A stretch of 64,000 nt of DNA from Pseudomonas sp. FP1742 (lineage in GTDB: Bacteria; Pseudomonadota; Gammaproteobacteria; Pseudomonadales; Pseudomonadaceae). Below the pieces are notes generated by a model, which saw only the letters and a list, made by a program, of their open reading frames with translations, did no database searches and was not told the DNA's origin. The stretch covers positions 2,046,001 to 2,110,000 of the forward strand of contig NZ_CP117460.1 in the NCBI RefSeq assembly GCF_030687145.1, written 5' to 3'. Shown here piece by piece: positions 1 to 9,221 of the stretch (positions are counted from its first letter, which is position 1; each line of letters starts with the position of its first letter). Made by a program: the position numbers and the translations under genes.

Positions 1-31
1 AAAAATGCCAGGCATCGCGCCTGGCATTTTT
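1..31. terminator. Rho-independent terminator of the gene before the window
   Basis: An A5 run, the stem TGCCAGGC, the loop ATCGC, the stem GCCTGGCA and a T5 run make a symmetric intrinsic terminator. It probably ends the plus-strand gene just outside the window; in Pseudomonas recR is usually preceded by dnaX-ybaB, but that gene is not visible here. Confidence 0.8.
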
Positions 32-68
32 GTTTCTGTCTGTTGGAAATCTTGTGCCTGTGAGGCTG

Positions 69-135
69 CCTTCGCGAGCAAGCCCGCTCCCACATTTGAC
101 CGAGTTCTAATGTGGGAGCGGGCTTGCTCGCGAAG
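69..135. repeat. REP doublet (REPIN), GTGGGAGCGGGCTTG family
   Basis: Two inverted copies of the Pseudomonas REP core face each other across a short spacer: CTTCGCGAGCAAGCCCGCTC at the left and GAGCGGGCTTGCTCGCGAAG at the right. The same family recurs near 1958, 8555, 29391, 37339 and 63549. Confidence 0.9.
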
Positions 136-233
136 AAGTCGACTCGGTCCACCAGAAGAAACATCGAACGCGACACAGCCACAAAGGTCTGCTCCCTATA
201 CCGTTGAAATTCATCGATCAAGGAGATGCTCAC

Positions 234-1262
234 ATGCCACAAGCATTGACCCTCAACCAACGAATCGTCCTGGTGTCTCGCCCGGTGGGCGCGCCGACAC
301 CGGAGAATTTCCGCCTGGAACGGGTAACGTTGCCGGACCTGGCCGATGGTCAGGTGCTACTCAAGAGCCTTTATCTGTCGCTGGATCCCTACATGCGCGG
401 ACGTATGAGTGACGCGCCGTCCTACGCGGCACCGGTAGAAATCGGCGAGGTGATGACCGGTGGGGCTGTCAGTCGTGTCGAGCGTTCGCTCCATCCGAAA
501 TTCCAGGTGGGCGATCTGGTGGTCGGCGCCACGGGATGGCAGAGCCATAGCATCAGTGACGGCCGCAACATCATTCCGGTCCCGTCCGGGCTGCAGAGTC
601 CGTCGATGGCCCTGGGTGTGCTGGGGATGCCCGGCATGACTGCCTACATGGGGTTGATGGACATCGGCCAACCCAAAGAGGGTGAAACCCTGGTGGTGGC
701 GGCCGCGTCCGGCGCGGTGGGTTCGGTGGTCGGTCAGGTGGCGAAGATCAAAGGCCTGCGGGTGGTGGGTGTGGCCGGAGGCGCGCAAAAGTGCCGTTAT
801 GTAGTGGAAGAGCTGGGCTTTGATGCCTGCATCGACCACAAGCGCCCGGACTTCGCCGACGAGTTGGCGCTGGCCTGTTTCAAAGGTGTCGATATCTACT
901 TCGAAAACGTCGGCGGCAAGGTGTTCGATGCGGTGCTGCCGCTGCTCAACCCCAAGGCACGGATTCCTCTTTGCGGCCTGATCGCTTCCTACAACGCCCA
1001 TGAAACGCCGAGTGGGCCGGATCGCTTGCCACAGTTGCAGCGCACGCTGCTGACCAGGCGCGTACGGATTCAGGGTTTCATTGTGTTCGACGACTACGGC
1101 GATCGTCAGCCAGAATTCACCAGCGCCATGGCGCCTTGGGTGCGTGACGGCAAGGTGAAGTTTCGCGAAGACGTGGTCGACGGCCTGGAGAACGCGCCCG
1201 AGGCATTTATTGGTCTGCTGGAGGGACGCAACTTCGGCAAACTGGTGGTGCGGGTTGAGTAA
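234..1262 (+). CDS. NADP-dependent oxidoreductase (MDR, curcumin reductase-like)
   Basis: A 342-residue zinc-independent medium-chain dehydrogenase/reductase of the CurA/YncB and leukotriene-B4 dehydrogenase type. These enzymes reduce activated double bonds or carbonyls with NADPH. The nucleotide-binding loop AASGAVGSVVGQ lies at residues 157-168, and LSLDPYMRGRM near residue 50 is characteristic of the family. No zinc-binding cysteine set is seen. The start at 234 was chosen because an AAGGAGATG ribosome-binding site precedes it; an in-frame ATG at 204 lacks one. The gene stands alone between a REP element and recR. The substrate cannot be read from the sequence. Confidence 0.88.
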   Translation: MPQALTLNQRIVLVSRPVGAPTPENFRLERVTLPDLADGQVLLKSLYLSLDPYMRGRMSDAPSYAAPVEIGEVMTGGAVSRVERSLHPKFQVGDLVVGATGWQSHSISDGRNIIPVPSGLQSPSMALGVLGMPGMTAYMGLMDIGQPKEGETLVVAAASGAVGSVVGQVAKIKGLRVVGVAGGAQKCRYVVEELGFDACIDHKRPDFADELALACFKGVDIYFENVGGKVFDAVLPLLNPKARIPLCGLIASYNAHETPSGPDRLPQLQRTLLTRRVRIQGFIVFDDYGDRQPEFTSAMAPWVRDGKVKFREDVVDGLENAPEAFIGLLEGRNFGKLVVRVE

Positions 1263-1336
1263 TTGACGCTGCGATTTGACGCTAAACAGAGGCGCGGGTA
1301 TAAACCGCGTCTCGTTGTTATGTCGGACTTTTCTCC

Positions 1337-1939
1337 ATGAGCTTCAGCCCTTTGATTCGCCAACTGATCGATGCCCTGCGAATTTTGCCGGGTGTGGGTC
1401 AGAAAACTGCCCAGCGCATGGCGTTGCAACTGCTTGAGCGTGATCGCAGCGGCGGCTCGCGACTGGCCCAGGCGCTGAGCCAGGCCATGGAAGGGGTGGG
1501 TCACTGCCGCTTGTGCCGCACGCTGACCGAAGACGATCTGTGCCCGCAATGCGCCGATCCACGCCGTGACGACACCTTGCTATGCGTGGTGGAAGGTCCG
1601 ATGGACGTGTACGCGGTGGAGCAGACTGGTTTCCGCGGTCGCTACTTCGTGCTCAAGGGACACTTGTCGCCTCTGGACGGTTTGGGGCCGGAGGCCATCG
1701 GCATTCCACAACTGATGGCACGGATCGAAGAGGCGGGCACGTTTACCGAAGTCATCCTTGCCACCAACCCGACGGTGGAAGGCGAGGCCACGGCGCATTA
1801 CATCGCCCAGTTGCTCAGCAACAAAGGCCTGATCGCCTCGCGCATCGCCCACGGCGTGCCGTTGGGTGGCGAGTTGGAACTGGTGGATGGCGGGACATTG
1901 GCGCATTCGTTTGCAGGGCGTAAGCCGATTTCGCTGTAA
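1337..1939 (+). CDS. recR: Recombination mediator RecR
   Basis: A 200-residue RecR, which with RecF and RecO helps load RecA on gapped, SSB-coated DNA. The helix-hairpin-helix region is at residues 10-30 ([15 protein letters not shown]). A four-cysteine zinc finger follows (C57, C60, C69, C72), then the Toprim domain at about 80-175 with the typical [13 protein letters not shown] segment. The length is normal for the family. RecR is usually the third gene after dnaX and ybaB; here the oxidoreductase at 234 lies between. The ribosome-binding site is weak. Confidence 0.97.
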   Translation: MSFSPLIRQLIDALRILPGVGQKTAQRMALQLLERDRSGGSRLAQALSQAMEGVGHCRLCRTLTEDDLCPQCADPRRDDTLLCVVEGPMDVYAVEQTGFRGRYFVLKGHLSPLDGLGPEAIGIPQLMARIEEAGTFTEVILATNPTVEGEATAHYIAQLLSNKGLIASRIAHGVPLGGELELVDGGTLAHSFAGRKPISL

Positions 1940-1957
1940 CGGTGCTGTCTAGGCTGA

Positions 1958-2043
1958 CGCCTTCGCGAGCAAGCCCGCTCCCACATTGAATGTGCGGGTA
2001 GCATAAAACCCTGTGGGAGCGGGCTTACCCGCGATGGCGGCCT
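1958..2043. repeat. REP doublet between recR and apt
   Basis: Inverted REP cores: CTTCGCGAGCAAGCCCGCTC from 1961 and a variant GTGGGAGCGGGCTTACCCGC ending near 2032. It separates the convergent recR and apt genes, where no clear T-tract terminator is seen. Confidence 0.85.
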
Positions 2044-2056
2044 TCCAGACGCTGCC

Positions 2057-2605
2057 TTACTTATCGCTCAACGCAAACTGCGTCAGACAGAAAGTAGGAA
2101 TACCCACGTCTTCCAGCCGCTGCGAACCACCCAGCTCCGGCAAGTCAATGATCGCCGCCGCTTCATGCACCCGCGCGCCCATGCGCCGAACCAGGTTGGC
2201 CGCTGCAATCAGCGTGCCGCCGGTGGCGATCAAGTCATCGAACAGCACCACCGAATCACCCTCGCACAGGCTGTCGGCATGGACTTCGAGGAAGGCTTCG
2301 CCGTACTCGGTCGCGTAACCTTCGGCCAGCACGTCGGCGGGCAATTTGCCCTGCTTGCGGAACAGCACCAATGGCTTGTTCAGCTGATACGCCACTATCG
2401 AACCGATCAGGAATCCGCGCGCATCCATGGCGCCAATGTGGGTGAAGTCGGCCTCGACATAACGATGGGCGAAACTGTCCATTACCAGGCGCAGGGCCTT
2501 GGGCGACTGGAACAATGGGGTGATGTCGCGAAAGATCACGCCCGGCTTGGGGAAGTCGATCACGGGGCGGATCAGGGATTTGATGTCGAAGGAGTCGATG
2601 ACCAT
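2057..2605 (-). CDS. apt: Adenine phosphoribosyltransferase
   Basis: A 182-residue purine salvage enzyme that converts adenine and PRPP to AMP and pyrophosphate. The PRPP-binding motif [13 protein letters not shown] is at residues 119-131, and the amino-terminal [14 protein letters not shown] is typical of bacterial Apt. Length and architecture are standard. It follows anr on the same strand, 79 bp downstream, separated by a strong hairpin at 2644-2677. The apt-anr-hemN order is common in Pseudomonas. Confidence 0.97.
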   Translation of the reverse strand: MVIDSFDIKSLIRPVIDFPKPGVIFRDITPLFQSPKALRLVMDSFAHRYVEADFTHIGAMDARGFLIGSIVAYQLNKPLVLFRKQGKLPADVLAEGYATEYGEAFLEVHADSLCEGDSVVLFDDLIATGGTLIAAANLVRRMGARVHEAAAIIDLPELGGSQRLEDVGIPTFCLTQFALSDK

Positions 2606-2643
2606 CGTCGAAGTGTCCTGGCGGGCTGCAAACGTCGCAGTAT

Positions 2644-2677
2644 AACGGCGGCTGAACCGTTTCGCTCAGCCGCCGTT
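2644..2677 (-). terminator. Strong 12-bp hairpin between anr and apt
   Basis: AACGGCGGCTGA and TCAGCCGCCGTT form a perfect 12-bp stem with a 10-nt loop just after the anr stop codon. Only two or three T residues follow on the minus strand, so it may be a weak terminator or an mRNA-stabilising structure rather than a full stop before apt. Confidence 0.5.
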
Positions 2678-2684
2678 GCCAGGG

Positions 2685-3419
2685 TCAACCGTCGAGCGAA
2701 CCGCCGGCCAGGGCGCAGAGTTGGATCGGGTCGAGGATGTGGATTTCCTTGCCTTCGGCAGCGATCAGTTCGTTTTGCTGGAAGCGGGTGAACACCCGGG
2801 ACACGGTTTCCACCGCCAGGCCCAGGTAATTGCCGATTTCGTTGCGCGACATGCTCAGCCGGAACTGGTTGGCCGAGAAGCCCCGGGCGCGGAAACGGGC
2901 CGAGAGGTTGACCAGGAAGGTGGCGATGCGCTCGTCGGCGGTCTTCTTCGACAGCAGCAACATCATTTGCTGATCGTCACGAATTTCGCGGCTCATCACC
3001 CGCATCAGCTGACGACGCAGCTGCGGCAGTTGCAGGGCCAGTTCATCGAGGCGTTCGAAAGGGATTTCACATACCGAGGTGGTTTCCAGGGCTTGCGCCG
3101 AGACCGGGTGCTTTTCGGTGTCCATGCCCGACAGACCGACCAGTTCACTCGGCAGATGGAAGCCGGTGAGTTGTTCTTCCCCGACATCGCTCAGGCTGAA
3201 AGTCTTCAGGGCGCCGGAGCGTACTGCATAAACGGAATCGAACGTGTCGCCCTGGCGAAACAGAAATTCGCCTTTTTTCAGCGGGCGACCACGTTTGACG
3301 ATTTCGTCCAGCGCATCCATGTCTTCCAGATTCAGAGAAAGTGGCAGGCAGAGAGGGGCCAGGCTGCAATCCTTGCAATGGGCCTGGTTATGAGCGCGCA
3401 GTTTAACTGGCTCGGACAT
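2685..3419 (-). CDS. anr: Oxygen-sensing global regulator Anr (FNR family)
   Basis: A 244-residue CRP/FNR-type activator that carries an oxygen-labile [4Fe-4S] cluster and switches on anaerobic and microaerobic genes. The cluster ligands appear to be C15, C18, C24 and C117. The effector-domain beta-roll spans about residues 30-140. The HTH recognition helix carries E204, S207 and R208, the E-x-x-S-R signature that reads TTGAT half-sites. The start at 3419 gives the family's normal length; a longer in-frame reading to 3506 has an unlikely extension. The gene lies 93 bp after hemN on the same strand. Sites matching its recognition sequence occur before hemN and both cco operons in this window. 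Confidence 0.97.
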   Translation of the reverse strand: MSEPVKLRAHNQAHCKDCSLAPLCLPLSLNLEDMDALDEIVKRGRPLKKGEFLFRQGDTFDSVYAVRSGALKTFSLSDVGEEQLTGFHLPSELVGLSGMDTEKHPVSAQALETTSVCEIPFERLDELALQLPQLRRQLMRVMSREIRDDQQMMLLLSKKTADERIATFLVNLSARFRARGFSANQFRLSMSRNEIGNYLGLAVETVSRVFTRFQQNELIAAEGKEIHILDPIQLCALAGGSLDG

Positions 3420-3512
3420 TTCTTTGATCCTTGTGGGAAAACACACATAAGCCGTAAGGGTAACCCACGGGAGGACGTTCGGGCCAGCCTGCGGCAATTT
3501 ATCCACAGGGGA

Positions 3513-4895
3513 CTAGATCACGCGTGAAAAGCGCTGGCGATTGGTGAGTTCCAGATATGCATCGAACACCATGCACACCGAACGCACCAGCAGCCGGCCT
3601 GCGGGCTGCACGGTGATTCTTTCATTGTCCAACTTGATCAATCCGTCCTCGGCCATGTCCTGCAGTTGTGGCCAGAGCTCGCCGAAGTAACCGCGAAAAT
3701 CGATGTTGAAGGCCTGCTCGATTTCCGCGAATTCCAGGTCGAAATGGCAAATCAGTTGCTGGATCACCGCTCTGCGCAAGCGATCATCGGCGTTGCACAC
3801 CAGGCCACGGTTGGTGGCCAGCTGTGCGGACGCCAAAGCGTTCTGATACTGGTTCAGGTCGCTGCTGTTCTGGCAATACAAGTCGCCGATCTGGCTGATG
3901 GCCGATACCCCCAGACCGATCAGATCGCAATGACCATGGGTGGTGTAGCCCTGAAAGTTGCGTTGCAGGGTCGATTCTTCCTGGGCAATCGCCAATTCAT
4001 CGTCGGGCAGGGCGAAGTGGTCCATGCCGATGTAGCGATAACCGGCGGCCGTCAGTTGTTCGATGGTGCGCTGGAGCATTTCCAGCTTCTGCGCCGGCGC
4101 CGGTAGTTCGTTGCTGTTGATCCGCCGTTGCGGCATGAAGCGTTCCGGAAGATGGGCGTAGTTGAACACCGAGAGCCGGTCCGGTTGCAGGTTGATGACT
4201 TCGTCGACCGTGCGGGCGAAATTCTCGGGAGTCTGCTTCGGCAGACCGTAGATCAGATCAATATTGATCGAACGAAACTGCAGGGTTCGGGCAGCGTCGA
4301 TCACCGCACGGGTTTCTTCCAGACTTTGCAGGCGATTGACTGCCCGTTGCACCGCCGGGTCGAGGTCTTGCAAGCCGATGCTGACCCGGTTGAAGCCCAG
4401 TTCCCGGAGCAGGCCCATGGTCGACCAGTCGGCCTCGCGAGGGTCGATCTCGATGCCATAGTCACCGGAATCGTTGTCCAGCAGGTTGAAATGCTTACGC
4501 AACTGGGCCATCAGTTGGCGCAGTTCATCGTGACTGAGAAAGGTCGGTGTACCACCGCCGAAATGCAGTTGCTCGACTTTTTGCGCGGGGTCGAGGTGGC
4601 AGGCAATCAGCTGGATTTCCTGCTCCAGGCGCTGCAAATAGGGCAGGGCGCGGCCGCGGTCCTTGGTGATGACTTTGTTGCAGGCGCAGTAGTAGCAAAT
4701 GTTCGCGCAGAACGGCACATGCACATACAGCGATAATGGCCGCAGGGCCTTGCGGCTGTCGCGCAGGGCGTGAAACAGGTCGAAGGTGCCGACCTGGCTG
4801 TCGAATTGCACGGCGGTCGGGTACGAGGTGTAGCGCGGTCCCGCCAGGTCGTAACGGCGGATCAGATCTGTGTCCCAACGAATGGCGTCGAGCAT
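3513..4895 (-). CDS. hemN: Oxygen-independent coproporphyrinogen III oxidase
   Basis: A 460-residue radical SAM enzyme that decarboxylates coproporphyrinogen III to protoporphyrinogen IX without oxygen, so heme can be made for the cbb3 oxidases at low oxygen. The cluster cysteines are C63, C67 and C70 in CANICYYC, followed by C72, as in true HemN rather than HemW. The amino-terminal RYDLAGPRYTSYPTA is characteristic. A perfect Anr box lies 65-78 bp upstream of the start (4960-4973). Transcription may run on into anr, since no terminator is seen in the 93-bp gap. Confidence 0.97.
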   Translation of the reverse strand: MLDAIRWDTDLIRRYDLAGPRYTSYPTAVQFDSQVGTFDLFHALRDSRKALRPLSLYVHVPFCANICYYCACNKVITKDRGRALPYLQRLEQEIQLIACHLDPAQKVEQLHFGGGTPTFLSHDELRQLMAQLRKHFNLLDNDSGDYGIEIDPREADWSTMGLLRELGFNRVSIGLQDLDPAVQRAVNRLQSLEETRAVIDAARTLQFRSINIDLIYGLPKQTPENFARTVDEVINLQPDRLSVFNYAHLPERFMPQRRINSNELPAPAQKLEMLQRTIEQLTAAGYRYIGMDHFALPDDELAIAQEESTLQRNFQGYTTHGHCDLIGLGVSAISQIGDLYCQNSSDLNQYQNALASAQLATNRGLVCNADDRLRRAVIQQLICHFDLEFAEIEQAFNIDFRGYFGELWPQLQDMAEDGLIKLDNERITVQPAGRLLVRSVCMVFDAYLELTNRQRFSRVI

Positions 4896-4959
4896 GCGGG
4901 CATTCCCCCGGATAGGCTGGCAGTGTCGGCGAGTCTAGGGGCTGCGGCGTTGCGGCATC

Positions 4960-4973
4960 TTGATTTGCATCAA
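4960..4973 (-). promoter_or_regulatory. Anr/FNR box before hemN
   Basis: TTGATTTGCATCAA matches the FNR/Anr consensus TTGAT-N4-ATCAA at all ten conserved positions and is fully palindromic in its half-sites. It lies 65 bp before the hemN start, a usual activator distance. Confidence 0.85.
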
Positions 4974-4998
4974 CGGTGATTGGATGTGCGCCGCACTT

Positions 4999-5131
4999 TT
5001 GTAGCAGCTGCCGAAGGCTGCGTTCGAGGACGAAGTCCTCGCAAGAACGGCTACCCGGTATACCTGAAATGTTGAGGTGAATGGTTTACGACGGCTTCGC
5101 CGCCGAACGCAGCCTTCGGCAGCTGCTACAA
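4999..5131. repeat. Long palindromic repeat with perfect 28-bp arms
   Basis: The arm at 4999-5026 (TTGTAGCAGCTGCCGAAGGC onward) is the exact reverse complement of 5104-5131. About 77 bp lie between, including a small GAGGAC/GTCCTC hairpin. This is a second REP-like family, distinct from the GTGGGAGCGGGCTTG type. It lies between hemN and the TauE-like gene. Confidence 0.85.
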
Positions 5132-5144
5132 GGGGCGCGTTGAT

Positions 5145-5828
5145 CTAATGCCCCATGAGCCAATGCTGATGCGGCCCCGGCAAGGTCCAGATGCCGAAAA
5201 CCATTACCAGCAAGCCGCCGGTCATGCGCACGCTGCGTTTACGCAACAGCGCCGTGACCCGCTCGGCCGCCAGCCCTGTGGCGAGCAGCACCGGCCAGGT
5301 GCCCAGCCCGAATGCCAGCATCAGCAACGCACTGTCCAGCGCATTGCCCTGGCTCGCCGACCACAGCAACGTGCTGTAAACCAGCCCGCACGGCAGCCAG
5401 CCCCACAGCGCGCCGAGCAGCAAGGCGCGGGGCAGGTTCGAGACCGGTAAGAGTTTGTTGGCAACCGGCTGGATGTGCCGCCACAGGCCGCGACCCAGGC
5501 TTTCGATGCGGGTCAGGCCGCTCCACCAGCCGGCCAGGTACAACCCCATGGCGATCAGCAGCAACCCGGCGAGGATGCGCATGAACATCGCCGCCGGGCT
5601 ATTGGCCACGGCCCAGCCAGCCAGGCCGATCAACAGGCCGGCAGCGGCGTAGCTGAGGATTCGCCCCAGGTTGTAGGCCAGCAACAGTCGAAAGCGCCGG
5701 CTGCGTTGTTCCTTGGGGATGGCCAGCGTCAACGCGCCCATCAAGCCGCCGCACATACCCAGGCAATGACCGCCGCCGAGCAGGCCGAGAATCAACGCAG
5801 ACACCAGCAGTGGCGCCAAATCAAGCAT
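5145..5828 (-). CDS. Sulfite exporter TauE/SafE-like membrane protein of the cbb3 assembly cluster
   Basis: A 227-residue polytopic membrane protein with about six hydrophobic segments. An amino-terminal GGGHCLGMCGG motif in the first segment and a WGWLPCGLVYS motif in the middle are characteristic of the UreH/DsbD-like TauE branch found beside cbb3 assembly genes. It is the last gene of the ccoGHIS run: its start at 5828 overlaps the ccoS stop by 8 bp, so translation is probably coupled. Family context suggests a role in metal or cytochrome-oxidase biogenesis rather than sulfite export, but this is inference. The carboxyl end is histidine-rich (PHQHWLMGH). Confidence 0.85.
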   Translation of the reverse strand: MLDLAPLLVSALILGLLGGGHCLGMCGGLMGALTLAIPKEQRSRRFRLLLAYNLGRILSYAAAGLLIGLAGWAVANSPAAMFMRILAGLLLIAMGLYLAGWWSGLTRIESLGRGLWRHIQPVANKLLPVSNLPRALLLGALWGWLPCGLVYSTLLWSASQGNALDSALLMLAFGLGTWPVLLATGLAAERVTALLRKRSVRMTGGLLVMVFGIWTLPGPHQHWLMGH

Positions 5829-6039
5829 GGGGCGGCGCCTTGTCGTCCGGTTTGGCCGGATGGCCGCTGGCCTCGTCGACCGCTGCCTTGTGGTTCGGGT
5901 CCTGATCGTCGAACAGGATGCTGTGGGCCGGGCCGTCGAGGTCATCGTACTGACCGCTATCGACCGCCCAGAAGAAGATATAGATAGCGATGGCCACGAT
6001 CAGCAGCGCGGCCGGGATCATCACGTAGAGCGCTGGCAT
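5821..6039 (-). CDS. ccoS: cbb3-type oxidase assembly protein CcoS
   Basis: A 72-residue protein with one amino-terminal membrane helix (PAALLIVAIAIYIFFWAV) followed by the family's typical Q-Y-D-D-L-D-G-P segment around residue 30. CcoS is needed to insert heme and copper cofactors into cbb3 oxidase; its mechanism is not well defined. It lies 22 bp after ccoI and overlaps the TauE-like gene by 8 bp. Confidence 0.95.
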   Translation of the reverse strand: MPALYVMIPAALLIVAIAIYIFFWAVDSGQYDDLDGPAHSILFDDQDPNHKAAVDEASGHPAKPDDKAPPHA

Positions 6040-6061
6040 ATGGACTCCATGCCCGCGCGGC

Positions 6062-8512
6062 TCAGGCCGGCAGCGGACGGGTTTCTGGCGTGGCGCTGGC
6101 GGCAGGCGCGCTCGGCAGGCGAGTCAGGCGCAAAGCATTCAACACCACGGTCAACGAACTGATGGACATGCCGACCGCGGCCCATACCGGAGTGATCCAG
6201 CCGAGGGCGGCGAATGGCAACATGAGGCCATTGTACAGTGCTGCCCACAGCAAGTTCTCGATGATGACCCGACGGGTGCGCCGAGCCAGACTGAAGGCCT
6301 GCACCAGCGCGTCGAGGCGGTTCGACAGCAGCACCGCATCGGCACTGGTTTTCGCCAGATCGGTGGCCGAGCCCATCGCCACGCTGATGTCGGCGGCGGC
6401 CAGCACCGGCACATCGTTGACTCCGTCACCGAGCATCAACACCTTGCGGCCTTCCTGGTGCAGCTGTTGCAACACCTGCAATTTATCGTCCGGACGCAAA
6501 CCGCCACGGGCCTCGTCGATGCCCAATTCGGCGGCGACGCTGGCGACCATCGGCGAGCTGTCGCCGGACAGCAGCAAGGTGCGCCAGCCGCGAGCCTTGC
6601 AGGCCGCCAGCAGGGCGGGGGCGTCGGCGCGCAAACGGTCGTCGAGGACGAACCACGCCAGTGGTCCCTGGCTGTCGCCGAGCAGCAGCCATTGTCCGGG
6701 CTCATCGGGCATCACCGGCATTTGAGCACCGCTGAGCTCGCAGACAAAACCCGGTTGGCCAATGCGCAGGCGTTGCGCGCCGACCAAGCCTTCGAGACCC
6801 AGGCCCGGCGTGCTGTGGACCTCTTCGGCGGCCAGCGGCGCGCGGCCAAAAGCCCGGGCGATCGGGTGTTCGGAACGGTTTTCCAGGGCGGCGGCGAGGC
6901 CCAGGCATTGATCGCTCGCCAGCGCCCCAAGCGGCCGGATCGAACGCAAGGCCAGCCGACCTTCGGTGAGGGTGCCGGTCTTGTCGAAAATCACCGTGTC
7001 GATCTGGTTCAGGCCTTCCAGTACATGGCCGCGTGTCAGCAAAAGCCCCAGTTTGTGCAGCGTGCCGGTGGCGGCGGTAAGGGCGGTCGGCGTGGCCAGG
7101 GACAAGGCGCACGGGCAGGTCGCAACCAGCATCGCCAGGACAATCCAGAACGCTCGCGATGAATCCAGCTCCCACCAGAGCAGGCCGATGGCGGCCACTG
7201 CGATAAGCGTCAGCAGCAAGAACCACTGCGCGGCGCGGTCGGCGATTTCCGCCAGTCGCGGCTTTTCGGCCTGGGCGCGATCCAGCAGGCGGACGATGGC
7301 CGACAGGCGCGTGTCCTGACCCAGCGCCAGGACTTCCACGGTCAACGCACCCTCGACGTTCAGGGTGCCGGCGGTGACAGCGTCACCCAGGGTCCGTGGT
7401 TGCGGCAGGTATTCGCCGGTGAGCAGGGATTCGTCGATGCTCGACTGACCGTCGAGGATCTTGCCGTCGGCCGGCAGGATCGCACCGGGGTGCACCAACA
7501 CCTGATCGCCCACGCGTAACTCGCTGAGCAGAATCCGCTCGCTCTGGCCGTCGGCACTCAGCCGCAGGCAGGAGGCGGGCAACAGATTGACCAGTTGTGC
7601 GGTCGCGGCGGCGGTTCGTTCCCGGGCGCGGCGTTCCAGATAACGCCCGGCCAGCAGGAACAGTGCGAACATCCCTACCGCATCGAAATACAGTTCGCCG
7701 ACCCCGGTGATCGAGGTCCAGATCCCGGCGATATACGCGCTGCCGATCGCCAGTGACACCGAGACGTCCATGGTCAGGTGCCGGGTGCGCAGATCGCGCA
7801 TCGCCCCTTTGAAGAACGGCGCGCAGCTGTAAAACACAATGGGCGTGGTGAGAAACAGTGCGACCCAGCGCAGGATGGTGTGCAGCTCGGGGCTGAGGTC
7901 GATGTTGAATTCCGGCCAGGTGGCCATGGTTGCCATCATTGCCTGGAACCACAACAGCCCGGCAACGCCGAGTTGGCGCAGGGCCAGACGGTTTTCGCTG
8001 GCCAGTTGTTCGCTGGCGCGGTCGGTCTGGTACGGGTGAGCGGCGTAACCGATGTGGCGCAATTCGCTGAGCACCTGGCTCAACGGCAATTGCGCGTCGG
8101 CCCAGCGCACGTGCAGGCGATGGTTGGACAGGTTCAGGCGCGCCTCGGCCACCGCCGGCAGGCTGCGAAGATGCTTTTCAATCAGCCAGCCGCAGGCGGC
8201 GCAACTGATGCCTTCCATCAACAGGGTGGTTTCGGCGAGTTCGCCTTCGTGGCGGACAAAGGGTTGTTGCACATCGGCGCGATCATACAGCGCCAACTCG
8301 TCTACCAACTGCACCGGCAAGGCTTCGGGGTTGGCCGAGGCTTCGCTGCGATGCTGGTAGTAACTTTCCAGCCCACCGGCCACGATGGCCTCGGCCACTG
8401 CCTGGCACCCCGGGCAGCAGAACTCGCGGGTATCCCCGAGGACGGCGGCGGTGAAGCGGCTGCCGGCCGGGACGGGCAGGGCGCAGTGGTAGCAGGGGGT
8501 TGGGGTGGTCAT
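6062..8512 (-). CDS. ccoI: Copper-exporting P1B-ATPase CcoI (FixI)
   Basis: An 816-residue heavy-metal P-type ATPase that supplies copper for cbb3 oxidase. A four-cysteine metal-binding segment opens the protein (C7, C10, C32, C33 and C36 region). An HMA domain with CAAC at residues 104-107 follows. The intramembrane CPC is at 466-468, the phosphorylation motif DKTGT at 510-514, and GDGVND lies near the end. These are the hallmarks of the CopA2/FixI branch, which has slow export rates and serves oxidase assembly. It lies between ccoH and ccoS, with a REP doublet in the gap before it. Confidence 0.97.
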   Translation of the reverse strand: MTTPTPCYHCALPVPAGSRFTAAVLGDTREFCCPGCQAVAEAIVAGGLESYYQHRSEASANPEALPVQLVDELALYDRADVQQPFVRHEGELAETTLLMEGISCAACGWLIEKHLRSLPAVAEARLNLSNHRLHVRWADAQLPLSQVLSELRHIGYAAHPYQTDRASEQLASENRLALRQLGVAGLLWFQAMMATMATWPEFNIDLSPELHTILRWVALFLTTPIVFYSCAPFFKGAMRDLRTRHLTMDVSVSLAIGSAYIAGIWTSITGVGELYFDAVGMFALFLLAGRYLERRARERTAAATAQLVNLLPASCLRLSADGQSERILLSELRVGDQVLVHPGAILPADGKILDGQSSIDESLLTGEYLPQPRTLGDAVTAGTLNVEGALTVEVLALGQDTRLSAIVRLLDRAQAEKPRLAEIADRAAQWFLLLTLIAVAAIGLLWWELDSSRAFWIVLAMLVATCPCALSLATPTALTAATGTLHKLGLLLTRGHVLEGLNQIDTVIFDKTGTLTEGRLALRSIRPLGALASDQCLGLAAALENRSEHPIARAFGRAPLAAEEVHSTPGLGLEGLVGAQRLRIGQPGFVCELSGAQMPVMPDEPGQWLLLGDSQGPLAWFVLDDRLRADAPALLAACKARGWRTLLLSGDSSPMVASVAAELGIDEARGGLRPDDKLQVLQQLHQEGRKVLMLGDGVNDVPVLAAADISVAMGSATDLAKTSADAVLLSNRLDALVQAFSLARRTRRVIIENLLWAALYNGLMLPFAALGWITPVWAAVGMSISSLTVVLNALRLTRLPSAPAASATPETRPLPA

Positions 8513-8554
8513 GAGGTTTTCACTAGTGCCGATGAATCTCTGTCGTCAGGTAGG

Positions 8555-8653
8555 GCCTCTTCGCGAGCAAGCCCGCTCCCACATTGGATCTGCGTCGTAC
8601 ACGAAGTGTGGGTACACCAATGATCCAATGTGGGAGCGGGCTTGCTCGCGAAT
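8555..8653. repeat. REP doublet between ccoH and ccoI
   Basis: Inverted REP cores at about 8560-8585 and 8626-8652 flank a spacer. It lies inside the co-directional ccoGHIS cluster, between the ccoH stop and the ccoI start, where it could stabilise or attenuate the transcript. Confidence 0.9.
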
Positions 8654-8670
8654 GCGCGAAGCGCAGCTTT

Positions 8671-9210
8671 TTACTTCTTCAGGTCTTCGGCGCCTTGCAG
8701 CGGCTCATCACCCAGCAACAGATCCTTGGCATGGCTGACCTGTTCTTCCTCGAACATGCGCCAGGTCTTGTCGTCCTGCACACCCAACAATTCAACAAAG
8801 CGTCGGCCTTCAACCTTGTCGCTCAGCTGGCCGATGTAGCGGCCCTGTTCGGTTTCGCTGCGGGCCAGGGTGATCTTGCGATCCTTCTCCGGCTGGGTCG
8901 GCGAAATCAGGTTCAGTTCAAGGGTTGCAGGTGTGCTGTTGCCGCTCAGGCGCAGGTCGACTTCGCCGGTCAACTCATCCAGGTGCACGCTGGCACGCAG
9001 CTGCAGAGTCTGGGCCAGCAGTTCACGGTCCAGGGAACGGTTGATGCCTTTGCCGGCCTCGTAATAGTTGTCATTGACCAGGTTGTCCGGGTGATTCACC
9101 GCGATGGTCACCATCGACAGGGTCAAGGTCACCGAGCAGGCCAGGATGGCGATGATGATCCATGGCCAAAGGTGCTTGTACCAGGGACTGGCGGCAGTTG
9201 CTGCGGGCAT
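8671..9210 (-). CDS. ccoH: cbb3 assembly protein CcoH (FixH)
   Basis: A 179-residue membrane-anchored FixH-family protein. One transmembrane helix lies at about residues 12-38, followed by the typical VNDNYYEAGKGINR segment, then a periplasmic beta-rich domain. CcoH associates with cbb3 subunits and stabilises the assembling complex. The start at 9210 is preceded by an AGAGAAG ribosome-binding site; an upstream TTG at 9225 is less likely. It begins 11 bp after ccoG. Confidence 0.94.
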   Translation of the reverse strand: MPAATAASPWYKHLWPWIIIAILACSVTLTLSMVTIAVNHPDNLVNDNYYEAGKGINRSLDRELLAQTLQLRASVHLDELTGEVDLRLSGNSTPATLELNLISPTQPEKDRKITLARSETEQGRYIGQLSDKVEGRRFVELLGVQDDKTWRMFEEEQVSHAKDLLLGDEPLQGAEDLKK

Positions 9211-9221
9211 GATCACTTCTC

